Shown: positions 27,135 through 35,583 of the stretch, piece after piece | How the letters are laid out: every line of letters begins with the position of its first letter | How positions within the stretch are numbered: the stretch's first letter is position 1 | Origin: Buchananella felis | GTDB lineage: Bacteria; Actinomycetota; Actinomycetes; Actinomycetales; Actinomycetaceae | Length of the DNA: 64,000 nucleotides | Strand: one strand, 5' to 3' | NCBI RefSeq assembly: GCF_041380015.1 | Contig: NZ_CP159978.1 | Position numbers and translations under genes: made by a program | The notes under the pieces: generated by a model | The model's input: only the letters and a program-made list of their open reading frames with translations | What the model was told of the DNA's origin: nothing | Databases searched by the model: none

Positions 27135-27246
27135 TGCTTGCGCCGGGCGGTCGGGCGGTCGGCGTCGTCCACTTGGAGGGAACATACAAAATGTGGCCGG
27201 AAGTTCCATGGGCGGCGCAGGCATGTGCGGCGCGCAGGGGGATGGC

Positions 27247-27846
27247 ATGCTGGGACGCATGGCAAACAAGACTGACACGCTGGTCCTAGCTGATTCGATG
27301 TGGGGCGCCAAGGCCGCCTCCCTGGCGCGCGACGTGGCGCTGGTGCTCTCCGGCACCCTGGTGGTGTTCCTGCTCAGCCAGGTGCGCATCCCGCTCGGCT
27401 TCACCCCGGTGCCCGTCTCTCTGGGCACGCTGGGCGTGCTGGCCGTCGGCGCGGCCCTGGGCATCAAGCGGGGCACCGCCGCCGTGGGGCTCTACGCCCT
27501 GCTCGGCATGGTCGGGGCGCCCGTCTTTGCCGGCTTCAAGTACGGCGTGACGCCCACCTTCGGCTACATCCTGGGCTACGTGCTGGCGGCCTACGCCGTG
27601 GGTTACGCCGCCGAGCGCGGCGTGGACCGTTCGGTGTGGAAGTTCGCGCTGGCCTGCGCGGGCGCCTCCGGCCTGGTCTACCTGCTGGGCGTGACCTGGA
27701 TGGTCATTCACGTGGACATGCCGGTGATCGTGGCCATCCAGAAGGGCGTGGTCCCGTTCCTGGTGGGCGACGCGCTCAAGAGCGTGCTCGTGGCAGCGCT
27801 CGTGCCGGGCGCCTGGGCGCTGATCGGCGCCGGCAAGCGCCGCTGA
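27247..27846 (+). CDS. bioY: Biotin transporter BioY
   Basis: 199 aa from the ATG at 27247 (AGGGGG 6 nt upstream); an ATG at 27259 is also possible, while the open frame starts much earlier at 27118. Six hydrophobic helices with BioY signatures: VRIPLGFTPVPVSLGTLGV, GAALGIKRGTAAVGLYALLG, GAPVFAGFKYG and GYILGYVLAAYAVG. It is the substrate-specific S component of an ECF biotin importer. No ECF ATPase or EcfT gene is adjacent, so it works alone or with a shared energising module. A terminator follows directly. Confidence 0.93.
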   Translation: MLGRMANKTDTLVLADSMWGAKAASLARDVALVLSGTLVVFLLSQVRIPLGFTPVPVSLGTLGVLAVGAALGIKRGTAAVGLYALLGMVGAPVFAGFKYGVTPTFGYILGYVLAAYAVGYAAERGVDRSVWKFALACAGASGLVYLLGVTWMVIHVDMPVIVAIQKGVVPFLVGDALKSVLVAALVPGAWALIGAGKRR

Positions 27847-27861
27847 TCGGAGCGCCGGGCT

Positions 27862-27895
27862 GGGGCGGGCGGCACAACGGGGTGCCGCCCGCCCC
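27862..27895 (+). terminator. Terminator after bioY
   Basis: GGGGCGGGCGGCAC (27862-27875) pairs perfectly with GTGCCGCCCGCCCC (27882-27895), followed by TTCGTCTTT. Confidence 0.85.
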
Positions 27896-27981
27896 TTCGT
27901 CTTTCGCGGCGGTGGGGGAGAGGGACGGACTGGTGGGCAATTGGGGCCGCGCGGCCGGGGCGGGTTCGTTAGGGTTGCCTT

Positions 27982-28767
27982 ATGGCTATCGCGCGCTATG
28001 AATGGTATGCGCCCTCCCTGCAGATGGAGGTGCCGGTCACGGTCTTCGACCCGTCGGACAAGGAGGGCACGATTCTTGCCGCCGGCAGCGGGGGAGAGGG
28101 GCGGCAAAAGCCCAAGCGGTTGCTGTTCCTGCTGCACGGCATGAGCGGAAACTGCACCATCTGGACGCGCAATTCCCGCCTGACCCAGTACGTCAAGGGG
28201 CGCAACATCGTGGTGGTCATGCCCGAGCTGGGCCGCTCGTATGGGGCCAACGAGGTGGGCGGCATGCGCTACTGGGACTACCTACGTTATGACATGCCGA
28301 AGTTCGTCTCCGAGCTGCTGCGCCTGGATGTGCCGGCCGAGCACTGCGGCGTGGCCGGCCTGTCCATGGGCGGGTATGCCGCGATGCACTGGGCGCTGGC
28401 CGCACCCGAGCGGTTCTCGGTGTGTGGCGCCTTCAGCGGCACCCTCAACGTGGCCGCCCGCTGGCAGGAGCTGGAGCGCGGCGAGCACCGGCGTGTCTTT
28501 GGGCCCGATGCGCCGCTGGAAGGAACCGAAGTCGACCTGCTGACCCAGGTGGGTCTGGTGGACCGCGCCAGCCTGCCGGCCCTGTACGTCAGCTGTGGCG
28601 AGCAGGATCCGCTGTTCCAGCACAACCTGGACTTCGTGGCGGCGGCGAAGGCGGCGCACGGCGAGTCCGCCATTCATACGTTCTACGGTCCGGGCGCGCA
28701 CGACTGGGACTTCTGGGACGCCCAGCTGCTGGCGTTCCTGAACTGGTGGGACGAGCTGCGCGGCTAG
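27982..28767 (+). CDS. Esterase of the esterase-D / acetylesterase family
   Basis: 261 aa alpha/beta hydrolase without a signal peptide. LLFLLHGMSGN is the oxyanion strand-loop, GLSMGG is the nucleophile elbow (Ser about 131), and GAHDWDFWD carries the catalytic His near the end. This arrangement is typical of esterase-D, tributyrin esterase and antigen-85-like enzymes of Firmicutes and Actinobacteria, which cleave short acyl esters. Substrate is not deducible. It appears to be a single-gene unit. Confidence 0.82.
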   Translation: MAIARYEWYAPSLQMEVPVTVFDPSDKEGTILAAGSGGEGRQKPKRLLFLLHGMSGNCTIWTRNSRLTQYVKGRNIVVVMPELGRSYGANEVGGMRYWDYLRYDMPKFVSELLRLDVPAEHCGVAGLSMGGYAAMHWALAAPERFSVCGAFSGTLNVAARWQELERGEHRRVFGPDAPLEGTEVDLLTQVGLVDRASLPALYVSCGEQDPLFQHNLDFVAAAKAAHGESAIHTFYGPGAHDWDFWDAQLLAFLNWWDELRG

Positions 28768-28916
28768 AGCGGGCAGCGACTAGTCAAGGCTGACTGCGCA
28801 CGTCCCGGCCTGGCCGCGCACGGCGCGCACTGCGGGATGGGACGCGGTCCGCTGGCGGCGCTACTGTGCTTGGCCAGGCCGGGCGGATACCCTCTCCGGG
28901 GTCACGCAAAGCGCCG

Positions 28917-28930
28917 ATAATGTACATTAT
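28917..28930. promoter_or_regulatory. Perfect palindrome, candidate operator
   Basis: ATAATGTACATTAT is an exact 7+7 inverted repeat and the most A+T-rich spot in a G+C-rich gap. It looks like a dimeric regulator site, or a -10 region overlapped by one. The regulator is unknown. Confidence 0.5.
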
Positions 28931-28969
28931 GTCAGATCAGCCCGGAGGGGGCTCCCCCCGATTCGGCAC

Positions 28970-28995
28970 CCCGTCTGCGACACGGGCGCTTTTCT
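28970..28995 (+). terminator. Terminator-like hairpin in the leader
   Basis: CCCGT (28970-28974) pairs with ACGGG (28982-28986) and is followed by CGCTTTTCTT. It may end esterase transcription or act as an attenuator for the downstream gene. Confidence 0.45.
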
Positions 28996-29025
28996 TCAAA
29001 CGCGGGCGTGCGCGCATAAGCTAAG

Positions 29026-29057
29026 GCCGGGATTGAGCAAGGTCTGTCAATCCCGGC
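29026..29057 (+). other. Perfect 11-bp hairpin in the 5' leader
   Basis: GCCGGGATTGA (29026-29036) pairs exactly with TCAATCCCGGC (29047-29057) across 10 nt, 60 bp ahead of the start codon. It has no T-run, so it is more likely a mRNA leader structure than a terminator. Confidence 0.5.
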
Positions 29058-29116
29058 GCGGTCAGGCGGTACCTGCGAGCTGTGTGGTCGCGCATGGTTC
29101 CCGCCTAGGAGTTTGA

Positions 29117-31381
29117 ATGCGTCGCCTTCGTGCATCGCTGCTCGCCGCCTGCGTTACGGCCACCCTGGTGGCGTCCGTCGCGGCGGCCGACGTGTCGATT
29201 TCGCCTTCCCCGCGCCCCACCGCAGACAGCGGCGATGCGGCCGCACCGATCACCGGCCTGTCCCTGCCGATCGTGCTGGACGACGCTGCCGCACCGCCGC
29301 TCGGCGTGCCCGAGGCCGCCCCCGGTGGCGCCGGTGACCCGACCTGGGCGCCGTTCGACCAGGGCCCGGCCGGCACAAACCGAGACGAAGGTGGTGCGAA
29401 GTTAGCCAACACCGGCGGGGAGCCCACCGAGGAGGCGGCACAGGCTGAGCCGGGCGCGCAGGTAGGCGGCTCCGGCCGGGACGCGGACGGGGCCGTTACG
29501 GGCGCCGTCGGCAACGAGCAGGCCGCCTTCCCGCTCAGCGGCGGCCACCCCTGCCTGCAGCCCATCCGGTCCTCCTGCACCCTGTCCAACTCCCGCTACC
29601 TGGACCTGGGTCTAGAGCTGGGCGCGGGCATGCAGGTGCGCGTGCCGGTGCGCCTGCGCCAGGGCGAGGTGCGGCGCAGCGCCATGAACGACTTCAGGGC
29701 GATGCGCCGCCGCATGTGGAATGTCAATCCCCCTTTCGACGGCAAGCCGCTGCGCACCGCCCTGGCACAGGCCGGCATCCGCTCCGCCAACGAGTACGCC
29801 GAACGCGTGGTGTGGGATCACGACGCCGAGCGGGTGGCGATCCAGCGGGCCGCAGAGCAGATTCTGACCGGCATCGCGCACGAGCGCCCCGGCACCGGGG
29901 AGGCGTTCGGGCTCACGCTCAAGACCGGTCAGTACGTCAGCTCCGAGAACCTGGCTTGCCGTCCCCACCGCATGAGCCCCTCATACGGTTTGAAGATGTG
30001 GGAGGAAGAGCTGCCCCAGCTCATCAAGCACAAGGGCGCGTTCAACGGGGAAACCGGGCACCTCTACCTGCTGCTGGACCCCAAGCTGCGCTTCCACGCC
30101 TTCGCCCAGTCAGAGGACACCCACTACGTGAACGTCTCCATCTCGGAGCAGGCCAGCAGCCCTGCCATGGCGGTGGGCGACGGCTGCTACGCGGTGGACG
30201 TGCCGATCCCGGACTCCGGCGCAGTAACGCTGACGGATCCGGGCGTGCTCGCGCGCAACGACCGCGCGCAGCTAAGTGCCACCACGGTGTACAAGTCGAT
30301 GACCTTCGCGGTCACGGGCACCTACTCCTCCTCCGCCCCCGACGTCCTCAGCGTGGACGCCAACACCGGCGTGCTGAGCCCGCGCACGCCGGGCACCGCC
30401 ACGATCACCTTCACCCCCACCGGTTCGCGGCGCAGCTTCACCCGGCAGGTGCGGGTGGACGCGCAGATGATCACCCGCCTGTCCGGGGCCGACCGCGTGG
30501 CCACCGCCGTGAGCATCACCCAGGCGCAGGAGCCCTCCCCTACCGCCCTGCTCGCCACGGGCCGCAGCTACGCCGACGCCCTGAGCGCCGGCGGCCTGTC
30601 CCGGCTCCTGGACGCGCCGATCTACCTGACCAACACCAAGGGCGCGCTGGAGCCACAGGTACTCAACACGCTCAAGCGGCGCGGCGTGACCAAGGTGGTG
30701 ATCCTGGGCGGGCACGGCGCCATCCCGGCGGCCGTGGAGGCCAGCCTGAGCGGAGCCGGACTGGAGTCTGAGCGCATCGCGGGCCAGAACCGGGCGGAGA
30801 CCTCGGTGCTGATCGCGCAGCGTGCACTGGCGGCGGACGCGGGCAGGGTGCGCCGCGTCCTGGTCACCGACGGCGCCAACTTCCCCGACGGCCTGGCCGC
30901 CGGCGCGATCTCTGAGAACGCAGAGTCCATCACGGTCGTCACCAATGGCGCCTCCCTCCCGGCGGGCACGGAGCAGTTCCTGCGCCAGCACGCCCAGGAG
31001 CTGGAGATCGTCTCCGTGGGCGGCGCCGGCAACCGGGCCCTGGACGGCGCCGGAATCGTCCCGACCAGGCGGGTGGTGGGAGCCTCCCGGGTCGACACCG
31101 CCGCGCAGCTGGCCCGCGCCTACCCCTCGGGGCCGGCCACGCTCGCCCAGCCCAGCCGCGTGGTGATCGCCAACGGCAACAACTTCCCCGACGCCCTGGC
31201 CGCCTCCGCGCTCACAGCCCGCCAGGGCGGGGTGCTGCTCCTGACCGCCTCGACCAAGCTGGAGCCCCTCACGGAGAGGCACCTGAAGTCCCTGCCGCGC
31301 CCGGTGTCCGCCTTCCTGGTGGGCGGCGAGAAGCTGGTGTCCAAGCGGGTGGAACAATCCGTCAGGCTCGCCACGCGCTGA
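29117..31381 (+). CDS. Secreted CAP-domain protein with cell-wall-binding repeats (CWB2)
   Basis: 754 aa. Signal peptide at 1-24 (RRLRASLLAACVTATLVASVAAA). A Pro/Ala/Gly-rich stretch follows, then a CAP/SCP-like domain (about 180-350; AERVVWDHDAERVA, GHLYLLLDP). Next comes a bacterial Ig-like fold (about 373-450; PDVLSVDANTGVLSPRTPGTA). Three cell_wall_binding_2 repeats fill the C-terminus (about 453-754): RLSGADRVATAV, RIAGQNRAETSV and RVVGASRVDTAA each start one, with FPDALAA/FPDGLAA-type blocks inside. CWB2 repeats attach proteins non-covalently to wall polymers, so this is a surface protein. The CAP role is unknown. A strong terminator ends it. Confidence 0.85.
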   Translation: MRRLRASLLAACVTATLVASVAAADVSISPSPRPTADSGDAAAPITGLSLPIVLDDAAAPPLGVPEAAPGGAGDPTWAPFDQGPAGTNRDEGGAKLANTGGEPTEEAAQAEPGAQVGGSGRDADGAVTGAVGNEQAAFPLSGGHPCLQPIRSSCTLSNSRYLDLGLELGAGMQVRVPVRLRQGEVRRSAMNDFRAMRRRMWNVNPPFDGKPLRTALAQAGIRSANEYAERVVWDHDAERVAIQRAAEQILTGIAHERPGTGEAFGLTLKTGQYVSSENLACRPHRMSPSYGLKMWEEELPQLIKHKGAFNGETGHLYLLLDPKLRFHAFAQSEDTHYVNVSISEQASSPAMAVGDGCYAVDVPIPDSGAVTLTDPGVLARNDRAQLSATTVYKSMTFAVTGTYSSSAPDVLSVDANTGVLSPRTPGTATITFTPTGSRRSFTRQVRVDAQMITRLSGADRVATAVSITQAQEPSPTALLATGRSYADALSAGGLSRLLDAPIYLTNTKGALEPQVLNTLKRRGVTKVVILGGHGAIPAAVEASLSGAGLESERIAGQNRAETSVLIAQRALAADAGRVRRVLVTDGANFPDGLAAGAISENAESITVVTNGASLPAGTEQFLRQHAQELEIVSVGGAGNRALDGAGIVPTRRVVGASRVDTAAQLARAYPSGPATLAQPSRVVIANGNNFPDALAASALTARQGGVLLLTASTKLEPLTERHLKSLPRPVSAFLVGGEKLVSKRVEQSVRLATR

Positions 31382-31400
31382 CCGAACCGCAAAACAAAGC

Positions 31401-31438
31401 CCGGGGGCGGGAAGGATGAAAATCCTTCCCGCCCCCGG
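31401..31438. terminator. Terminator between CWB2 and merR genes
   Basis: A perfect 17-bp stem (31401-31417 with 31422-31438) is closed by a GAAA tetraloop. It has a T-rich tail on the minus strand (GCTTTGTTTTG) and lies between convergent genes. Confidence 0.88.
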
Positions 31439-31529
31439 CAGTGTTATCGCACAGCCCCTCGCCCCTGGACGCGCGCGGCGGCGCGTTCGCGAGCGGCGGG
31501 TTGCGGCGAGGCGGCCAGTAAGGCCCGTT

Positions 31530-32096
31530 CTACGAGGCCTGGCGGCTGCGGCGCGCGCGCCGACGCTCGGCGAGCTCGTCCACCACGGTCGGCTGGGAGT
31601 CGTCGTCGCGGTCGGTGGGTAGCTGGGCCAGCGTGCCCTCCACCTCGTGCCAAACGCGCCCCACGGCGATGCCGAACACGCCCTGCCCGCCCTTGACCAG
31701 GTCGATCACTTCCTCATCGGAGGTGCACTCGTAGACGGAGGCGCCATCGGACATGAGCGTGATCCCGGCCAGGTCGTCTATGCCGCGCTTGGCCAGGTGC
31801 TCGATCGCCTTGCGGATCTGCTGCAGCGAGACCCCGGAGTCCAGCAGGCGCTTGACCACCTTGAGCACCAGGATGTCGCGGAAGGAGTACAGGCGCTGGG
31901 AGCCGGAGCCCTTGGCGGTGCGCACGGAGGGCTCCACCAGCCCGGTGCGGGCCCAGTAGTCCAGCTGCCGGTAGGTCACGCCGGCCGCGTGGCTGGCCAC
32001 GGGGCCGCGATAGCCGGTCTGCTGGTCAAGGCTGGCGGTGGGGTCACCAAACAGCATGGGCTGCTGCCGCAGAGAGTCACCGTGTTGCGTGCTCAT
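31530..32096 (-). CDS. MerR-family regulator, Rv1830-like
   Basis: 188 aa from the ATG at 32096 (GGAG 7 nt upstream); an earlier in-frame start at 32165 lacks support. The HTH is of MerR type: VTYRQLDYWARTGLVEPS, then GSQRLYSFRDILVLKVVKRLLDSGVSLQQIRKAI. No metal-binding cysteines are seen. The C-terminal part (SDGASVYECTSDEEVIDLVKGGQGVFGIAVG) is the domain found in the mycobacterial Rv1830 group. It is last in the garA-ftsR cluster, as in mycobacteria, but the DUF151 gene usually between is absent. Targets unknown. Confidence 0.83.
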   Translation of the reverse strand: MSTQHGDSLRQQPMLFGDPTASLDQQTGYRGPVASHAAGVTYRQLDYWARTGLVEPSVRTAKGSGSQRLYSFRDILVLKVVKRLLDSGVSLQQIRKAIEHLAKRGIDDLAGITLMSDGASVYECTSDEEVIDLVKGGQGVFGIAVGRVWHEVEGTLAQLPTDRDDDSQPTVVDELAERRRARRSRQAS

Positions 32097-32230
32097 CTGT
32101 TGGCTCCATTCGAGTGCGGAGGGACATGCGTTGCGCGAACGCCATGAGCCCAAAACTAGAAGCACTCCCCCGCCTCGTCAACGAACGACGCGGCGAGTCT
32201 AACCTTCAACTTAAAGTTGAGACTTAACCG

Positions 32231-32989
32231 TTACCTTGCGATCTCGTTGCGCAGCAGGGCGGTGAACAGCTTGGCGTAGCATTCCCCCAGCTCTGCGGCC
32301 CGCGCATTGGCGCGCTCCTGGGCGACCCCGGAGTTCTGGGCGCGCCTGGAGCTGACCGCTGCCTCGATCACGCCGGCTGCGTTCTCCGCTGCGCGGCGCA
32401 CCGGCATCAGGTTGCGCACGCTAATGCCGTGCTGCCCCAGCTCCTCCAGCGCGGAGACCACGTCCACGTTGCGGCCGGTGAGCTGCCCCTTGGAGTTCGT
32501 CTCCAGCAGGCCCGCCTGCAGGTACTCCTCGATCCGCTCGATGCTCACGCCCGTGAGGTCCTCCAGGGTCTGCATGGAGATCTGCTCGTTCGGGCCCGGG
32601 CGCACCAGCTGGCCGTCGGAGGCCACCACGCGGGCCACCCGGCCGGGCTCGGTCTGCAGGCCGGCATCCAGGGCGCGCAGGTGCACCTCGCGGATCTGGT
32701 CCAGGGGCACAAAGAAATCGCGCTGCACCTGCAGCACGTAGCGCACGCGGGCGATGTCAGTCTCGGAGTACTTGCGGTAGCCGGCGCCGGTGCGGTGCGG
32801 GGAGACCAGCCCCTGCTCCTCCAGGTAACGCAGCTTGGAGACCTTCAGGGCGGGGAACTCGGTGCGCAGGCGATCGGCCGTGTCTCCGATGGTGAATTCC
32901 GGGGCGCGCGAGAGGTCGAAGGGCCAGTATCCGCGCTTTTCCTCCTGCCGCGCCGGCGTGGACGCGGCAGCTCCAACAGCAGGGCTCAT
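32231..32989 (-). CDS. ftsR: MerR-family cell-division regulator FtsR
   Basis: 252 aa. The N-terminal MerR HTH reads FTIGDTADRLRTEFPALKVSKLRYLEEQGL, followed by HRTGAGYRKYSETDIARV. The long effector half is the Rv1828/FtsR type. FtsR activates ftsZ in Corynebacterium glutamicum. Its ATG overlaps the garA stop by 4 bp (ATGA), so the two are translated together. Function here is by homology and conserved neighbourhood. Confidence 0.85.
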   Translation of the reverse strand: MSPAVGAAASTPARQEEKRGYWPFDLSRAPEFTIGDTADRLRTEFPALKVSKLRYLEEQGLVSPHRTGAGYRKYSETDIARVRYVLQVQRDFFVPLDQIREVHLRALDAGLQTEPGRVARVVASDGQLVRPGPNEQISMQTLEDLTGVSIERIEEYLQAGLLETNSKGQLTGRNVDVVSALEELGQHGISVRNLMPVRRAAENAAGVIEAAVSSRRAQNSGVAQERANARAAELGECYAKLFTALLRNEIAR

Positions 32990-33435
32990 GCCTGGGCACC
33001 CCGGTTCGGGCTGGCTACGAAGGTGAAGCGGTACTTGCCGATCTGGACCTCATCGCCGCTGCGCAGCGGGCAGGAGTCGATGATCTCGCGGTTGACGTAG
33101 GTGCCGTTCAGGCTGCCCATGTCCCGCACCTCGAAGCCGGTCTCGGTGGCGTGAAACTCCGCGTGACGGCGAGAGACGGTGGTGTCGTCCAAGAAGATGT
33201 CCGCAGTGGGCCGGCGTCCGGCGGTGGTCAGCTTCGCGTCGAGCAGGAAGCGGGCGCCCACGTTCGGGCCACGCTGAACGATGAGCAGGGCGGCGTGGGG
33301 AGGCAGGGCGGCCACGGCGGCGCGGTCGTCGGCACCCAGCGGTTGAGGGGTGACCAACTCGTCGCCGGGCGCGTTGAGGGTAATCGCGCTGAACTGAGCG
33401 GTGCTGGTGGGGTCAATTCCCTGCTCGAAGCTCAT
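32986..33435 (-). CDS. garA: FHA-domain metabolic regulator GarA/OdhI
   Basis: 149 aa. A disordered N-terminus precedes one FHA domain (about 50-140) with all phosphothreonine-binding signatures: AGRRPTADIFL, VSRRHAEF and GSLNGTYVNRE. GarA/OdhI binds and inhibits 2-oxoglutarate dehydrogenase and affects glutamate dehydrogenase, and is switched off when Ser/Thr kinases phosphorylate an N-terminal ETTS-type motif. Here the equivalent seems to be DPTSTAQFSA (residues 8-17), which lacks the classical ETT. AAAGGA precedes the ATG. It is upstream of ftsR, as in mycobacteria. Confidence 0.9.
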   Translation of the reverse strand: MSFEQGIDPTSTAQFSAITLNAPGDELVTPQPLGADDRAAVAALPPHAALLIVQRGPNVGARFLLDAKLTTAGRRPTADIFLDDTTVSRRHAEFHATETGFEVRDMGSLNGTYVNREIIDSCPLRSGDEVQIGKYRFTFVASPNRGAQA

Positions 33436-33664
33436 TGCCCTGTCCTTTCCTCGTGCAAAGGCGAGTTTAGCCGCAAGCCTGCGCGCGGTCCACGCGTTTC
33501 AGGGCAAGGTGCAAGGATCCTGTACACCTGCTCAGCCCGTGCAGGACCGGGCGTTAGAGCCGGGCGGCCGCCAGATAGCAGGCGCGCGCGGGCACGTCGT
33601 CCCTTGCCACGAACCCCGGCGCGTCCCCCTCACGCCGTGCGGGCGGCAGCCGCCAGCAAGGCGC

Positions 33665-34378
33665 TCAGGAGGCCGGCACCACGCGCGCGTACTGCGGCTC
33701 CTCGATCTGGCGCACCGCCTCCACGTTGACCGAATCGTGCTCCTCGACGCGGATGGAGGCGCCGGCCGCCTTGATCTGGGCCTGCGCGCCGCCCGGGATC
33801 GCCAGCGCCACCGCCAGCGTCTGCGGCTCGCCGATCGCGGTGATGACGAGGGGGGAGACAACGGGAACGTCGTCGATCACCAGGGTGTCACCGGTGCGCT
33901 TAACCCAACTGGTGGCCGTGATGCGCACGTTGTTCACGGAGATCGCCTCGGCGCCGGCGTTGCGCAGCTCCTCCAGCAGGTTGACCACCGTGGCGGCGGT
34001 GAGCTTGGCGTCCGGGTCGGTCACCCAGGCGATGATGCCGCTGCCGCGCGCGGGCAGGGTGCCGGCCAGGATGCCGTCCACCTGCGCCTGCTGCTCCGCA
34101 GCCGCGCGGGCCGCCGCCTCGGAGTCCGCGCCGCGCTGCAACTCCGCCAGCTGGGCGCGCAGGTCCAGCTCCTCGGCCTCCAACTGCTCGTTGCGGCGGG
34201 TGAGCTCGTCCAGGTAGCGAACCAGGTCGTCCTGACGCATGCTCGCCAACGGGTTTTCCACCTGCTGGCGCCACTGGGTCACCACGCCAAAGCCCAGCAG
34301 GGTGGCGGCCAGGAAGACCGCGATGGAGCCGCGCGTGACGCGCTTGGGACGGGGACGCTCGGAATCCATCGGCCTCAC
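33665..34378 (-). CDS. DUF881 membrane-anchored protein (Rv1825-like)
   Basis: 237 aa from a GTG that overlaps the sbp stop (GTGA); an ATG three codons later is also possible. One N-terminal transmembrane segment (about 18-35), then a coiled-coil region (about 50-85: QDDLVRYLDELTRRNEQLEAEELD) and the DUF881 domain (GSGIIAWVTDPDAKLTAATVVNLLEELRNAGAEAISVN). It should be a membrane protein with its domain outside; related proteins are co-conserved with division genes. It is the third gene of a DUF881-sbp-DUF881 set. Confidence 0.85.
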   Translation of the reverse strand: MRPMDSERPRPKRVTRGSIAVFLAATLLGFGVVTQWRQQVENPLASMRQDDLVRYLDELTRRNEQLEAEELDLRAQLAELQRGADSEAAARAAAEQQAQVDGILAGTLPARGSGIIAWVTDPDAKLTAATVVNLLEELRNAGAEAISVNNVRITATSWVKRTGDTLVIDDVPVVSPLVITAIGEPQTLAVALAIPGGAQAQIKAAGASIRVEEHDSVNVEAVRQIEEPQYARVVPAS

Positions 34379-34707
34379 GCCTTGAAGATGTGGCGGCGGA
34401 TCGCGGCCGCGTTGGCGAAGATGCGGATGCCGAGCACCACCACCACGGCGGTGGTCATCTGCGGGCCCACGCCCAGGCGGTCGCCCAGGAACACGATGAA
34501 CGCGGCCACCAGCACGTTGAAGATGAACGAGGTGACGAATAGGCGGTCGCTGAACACGCCGTCGAAGAACGCGCGCAGGCCACCGAAGGCGGCGTCCAGG
34601 GCAGCCACGACCGCGATGGGAAGGTAGGGCGTGAGCGCGGGCGGGATGTCCGGGGTGATGAACACTCCCAGCGCGATACCCAGGGCAAGGCCGATGAGAG
34701 CAAGCAC
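34375..34707 (-). CDS. sbp: Small basic protein Sbp (DUF1290)
   Basis: 110 aa from a GTG placed directly after the stop of the preceding DUF881 gene. Three hydrophobic helices and the DUF1290 blocks GLALGIALGVFITPDIP, VVAALDAAFGGLRAFFDG and FIVFLGDRLGVG are present. It is always found between two DUF881 genes in actinobacteria; its Bacillus relative lies in the divisome gene region. Its role is unknown, probably membrane-linked. Confidence 0.88.
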   Translation of the reverse strand: MLALIGLALGIALGVFITPDIPPALTPYLPIAVVAALDAAFGGLRAFFDGVFSDRLFVTSFIFNVLVAAFIVFLGDRLGVGPQMTTAVVVVLGIRIFANAAAIRRHIFKA

Positions 34708-35502
34708 TTAGCTGTCCTTTCCGGTGCGGGTGTCGTCCAGGTTGGGGATGGGGGCGGCGGGCAGGCGCAGCTCGGGTTCGGGCACCACGTCCACCTGGAT
34801 GCCGCGCCCGCGCAAGTCCAGCAGCAGCTTGCCGCTCTCTCCGTCCACCAGCGCGCCCTGCAGGGCGGTGGCGTCGCCGATCGCCTCCACCCGGTAGGGC
34901 GGTAGCAGCGGCTGCAGGTTGACCAGGATCGCGCCGCCGGCCGCGCGGATCGCGGCGGTGGTGCCCAGGCGGTGGCCGTTTATGGAGATCGCCTCTCCGC
35001 CCGCCGCGAACAGGTAGTTGACCAGTAGGGAGAGTTCGCGGTCGCGCATCTTGGCCTCGACCTGGCTGGTGGCGGTGAAGGTGACGGAGATGCCCGGGCC
35101 CTCCACCTGCGACGTCGCCGCAGCGATCTGCAGCGCCGGCGGCGGGGCCTCGTAGCCGGCGGCGGTCAGCACGCGTTCGCGCTCGCTCTCCAGCTCCTGC
35201 GCGGCCAGGTCACGGCCCCTGACCAGGTTCTCCTGGTGATCCTGGGCGGACTCAATCTCCATGAGCAGGTGGCCGTTGGTGGCCTGGCGGGCGTCGATCA
35301 CCGGTATGAGGCCCTTGGCGGCCCAGATGGAAACGGCCGTGGCCAGGGCGCAGCCAATCACGATCAGGACGCGAACCGGCAGAGAGGCCGGCTTTTCGTA
35401 GACGCGCCGGGCCGCCAACGCGCCGTGCTCGGCCTCCGACGCGATCGGATTGTCCATGATCTCGCGCAGAACGGACAGTTCGCGTCCGCGCAAGTGCACC
35501 AT
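34708..35502 (-). CDS. DUF881 membrane-anchored protein (Rv1823-like)
   Basis: 264 aa from the ATG at 35502 (AAGGAGG close upstream); the frame is open to 35643 but without SD. A transmembrane helix lies about 43-61 (VRVLIVIGCALATAVSIWAA), then a coiled coil (QDHQENLVRGRDLAAQELESE) and the DUF881 domain (GPGISVTF, INYLFAAGG-like, RLGTTAAIRAAGGAILVN). It is first gene of the DUF881-sbp-DUF881-(gap)-garA-ftsR cluster. Confidence 0.86.
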   Translation of the reverse strand: MVHLRGRELSVLREIMDNPIASEAEHGALAARRVYEKPASLPVRVLIVIGCALATAVSIWAAKGLIPVIDARQATNGHLLMEIESAQDHQENLVRGRDLAAQELESERERVLTAAGYEAPPPALQIAAATSQVEGPGISVTFTATSQVEAKMRDRELSLLVNYLFAAGGEAISINGHRLGTTAAIRAAGGAILVNLQPLLPPYRVEAIGDATALQGALVDGESGKLLLDLRGRGIQVDVVPEPELRLPAAPIPNLDDTRTGKDS

Positions 35503-35583
35503 GGGCCCTCCTTTCGTGGACGACGCTACCTCCCGCGCCTTTGCTTTGCTGCCGCGCCGCGCTGAGGCGCGGTGATATCTGAG

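Larger units (their letters stand above)
28768..29116. other. Intergenic leader region upstream of the CAP/CWB2 gene
   Basis: No gene seen. It holds a perfect 14-bp palindrome (28917-28930), a G-rich/C-rich fold (GGGGG/CCCCC near 28945-28960), a small terminator-like hairpin (28970-28986) followed by CGCTTTTCTT, and an 11-bp perfect hairpin (29026-29057). The order suggests a structured 5' leader with an attenuator-like element for the following secreted-protein gene. Confidence 0.5.

Noticed and set aside
27118..27246. N-terminal extension of BioY
   Set aside because: Cys/Gly-rich and unlike BioY; the later ATG at 27247 has a good ribosome binding site.
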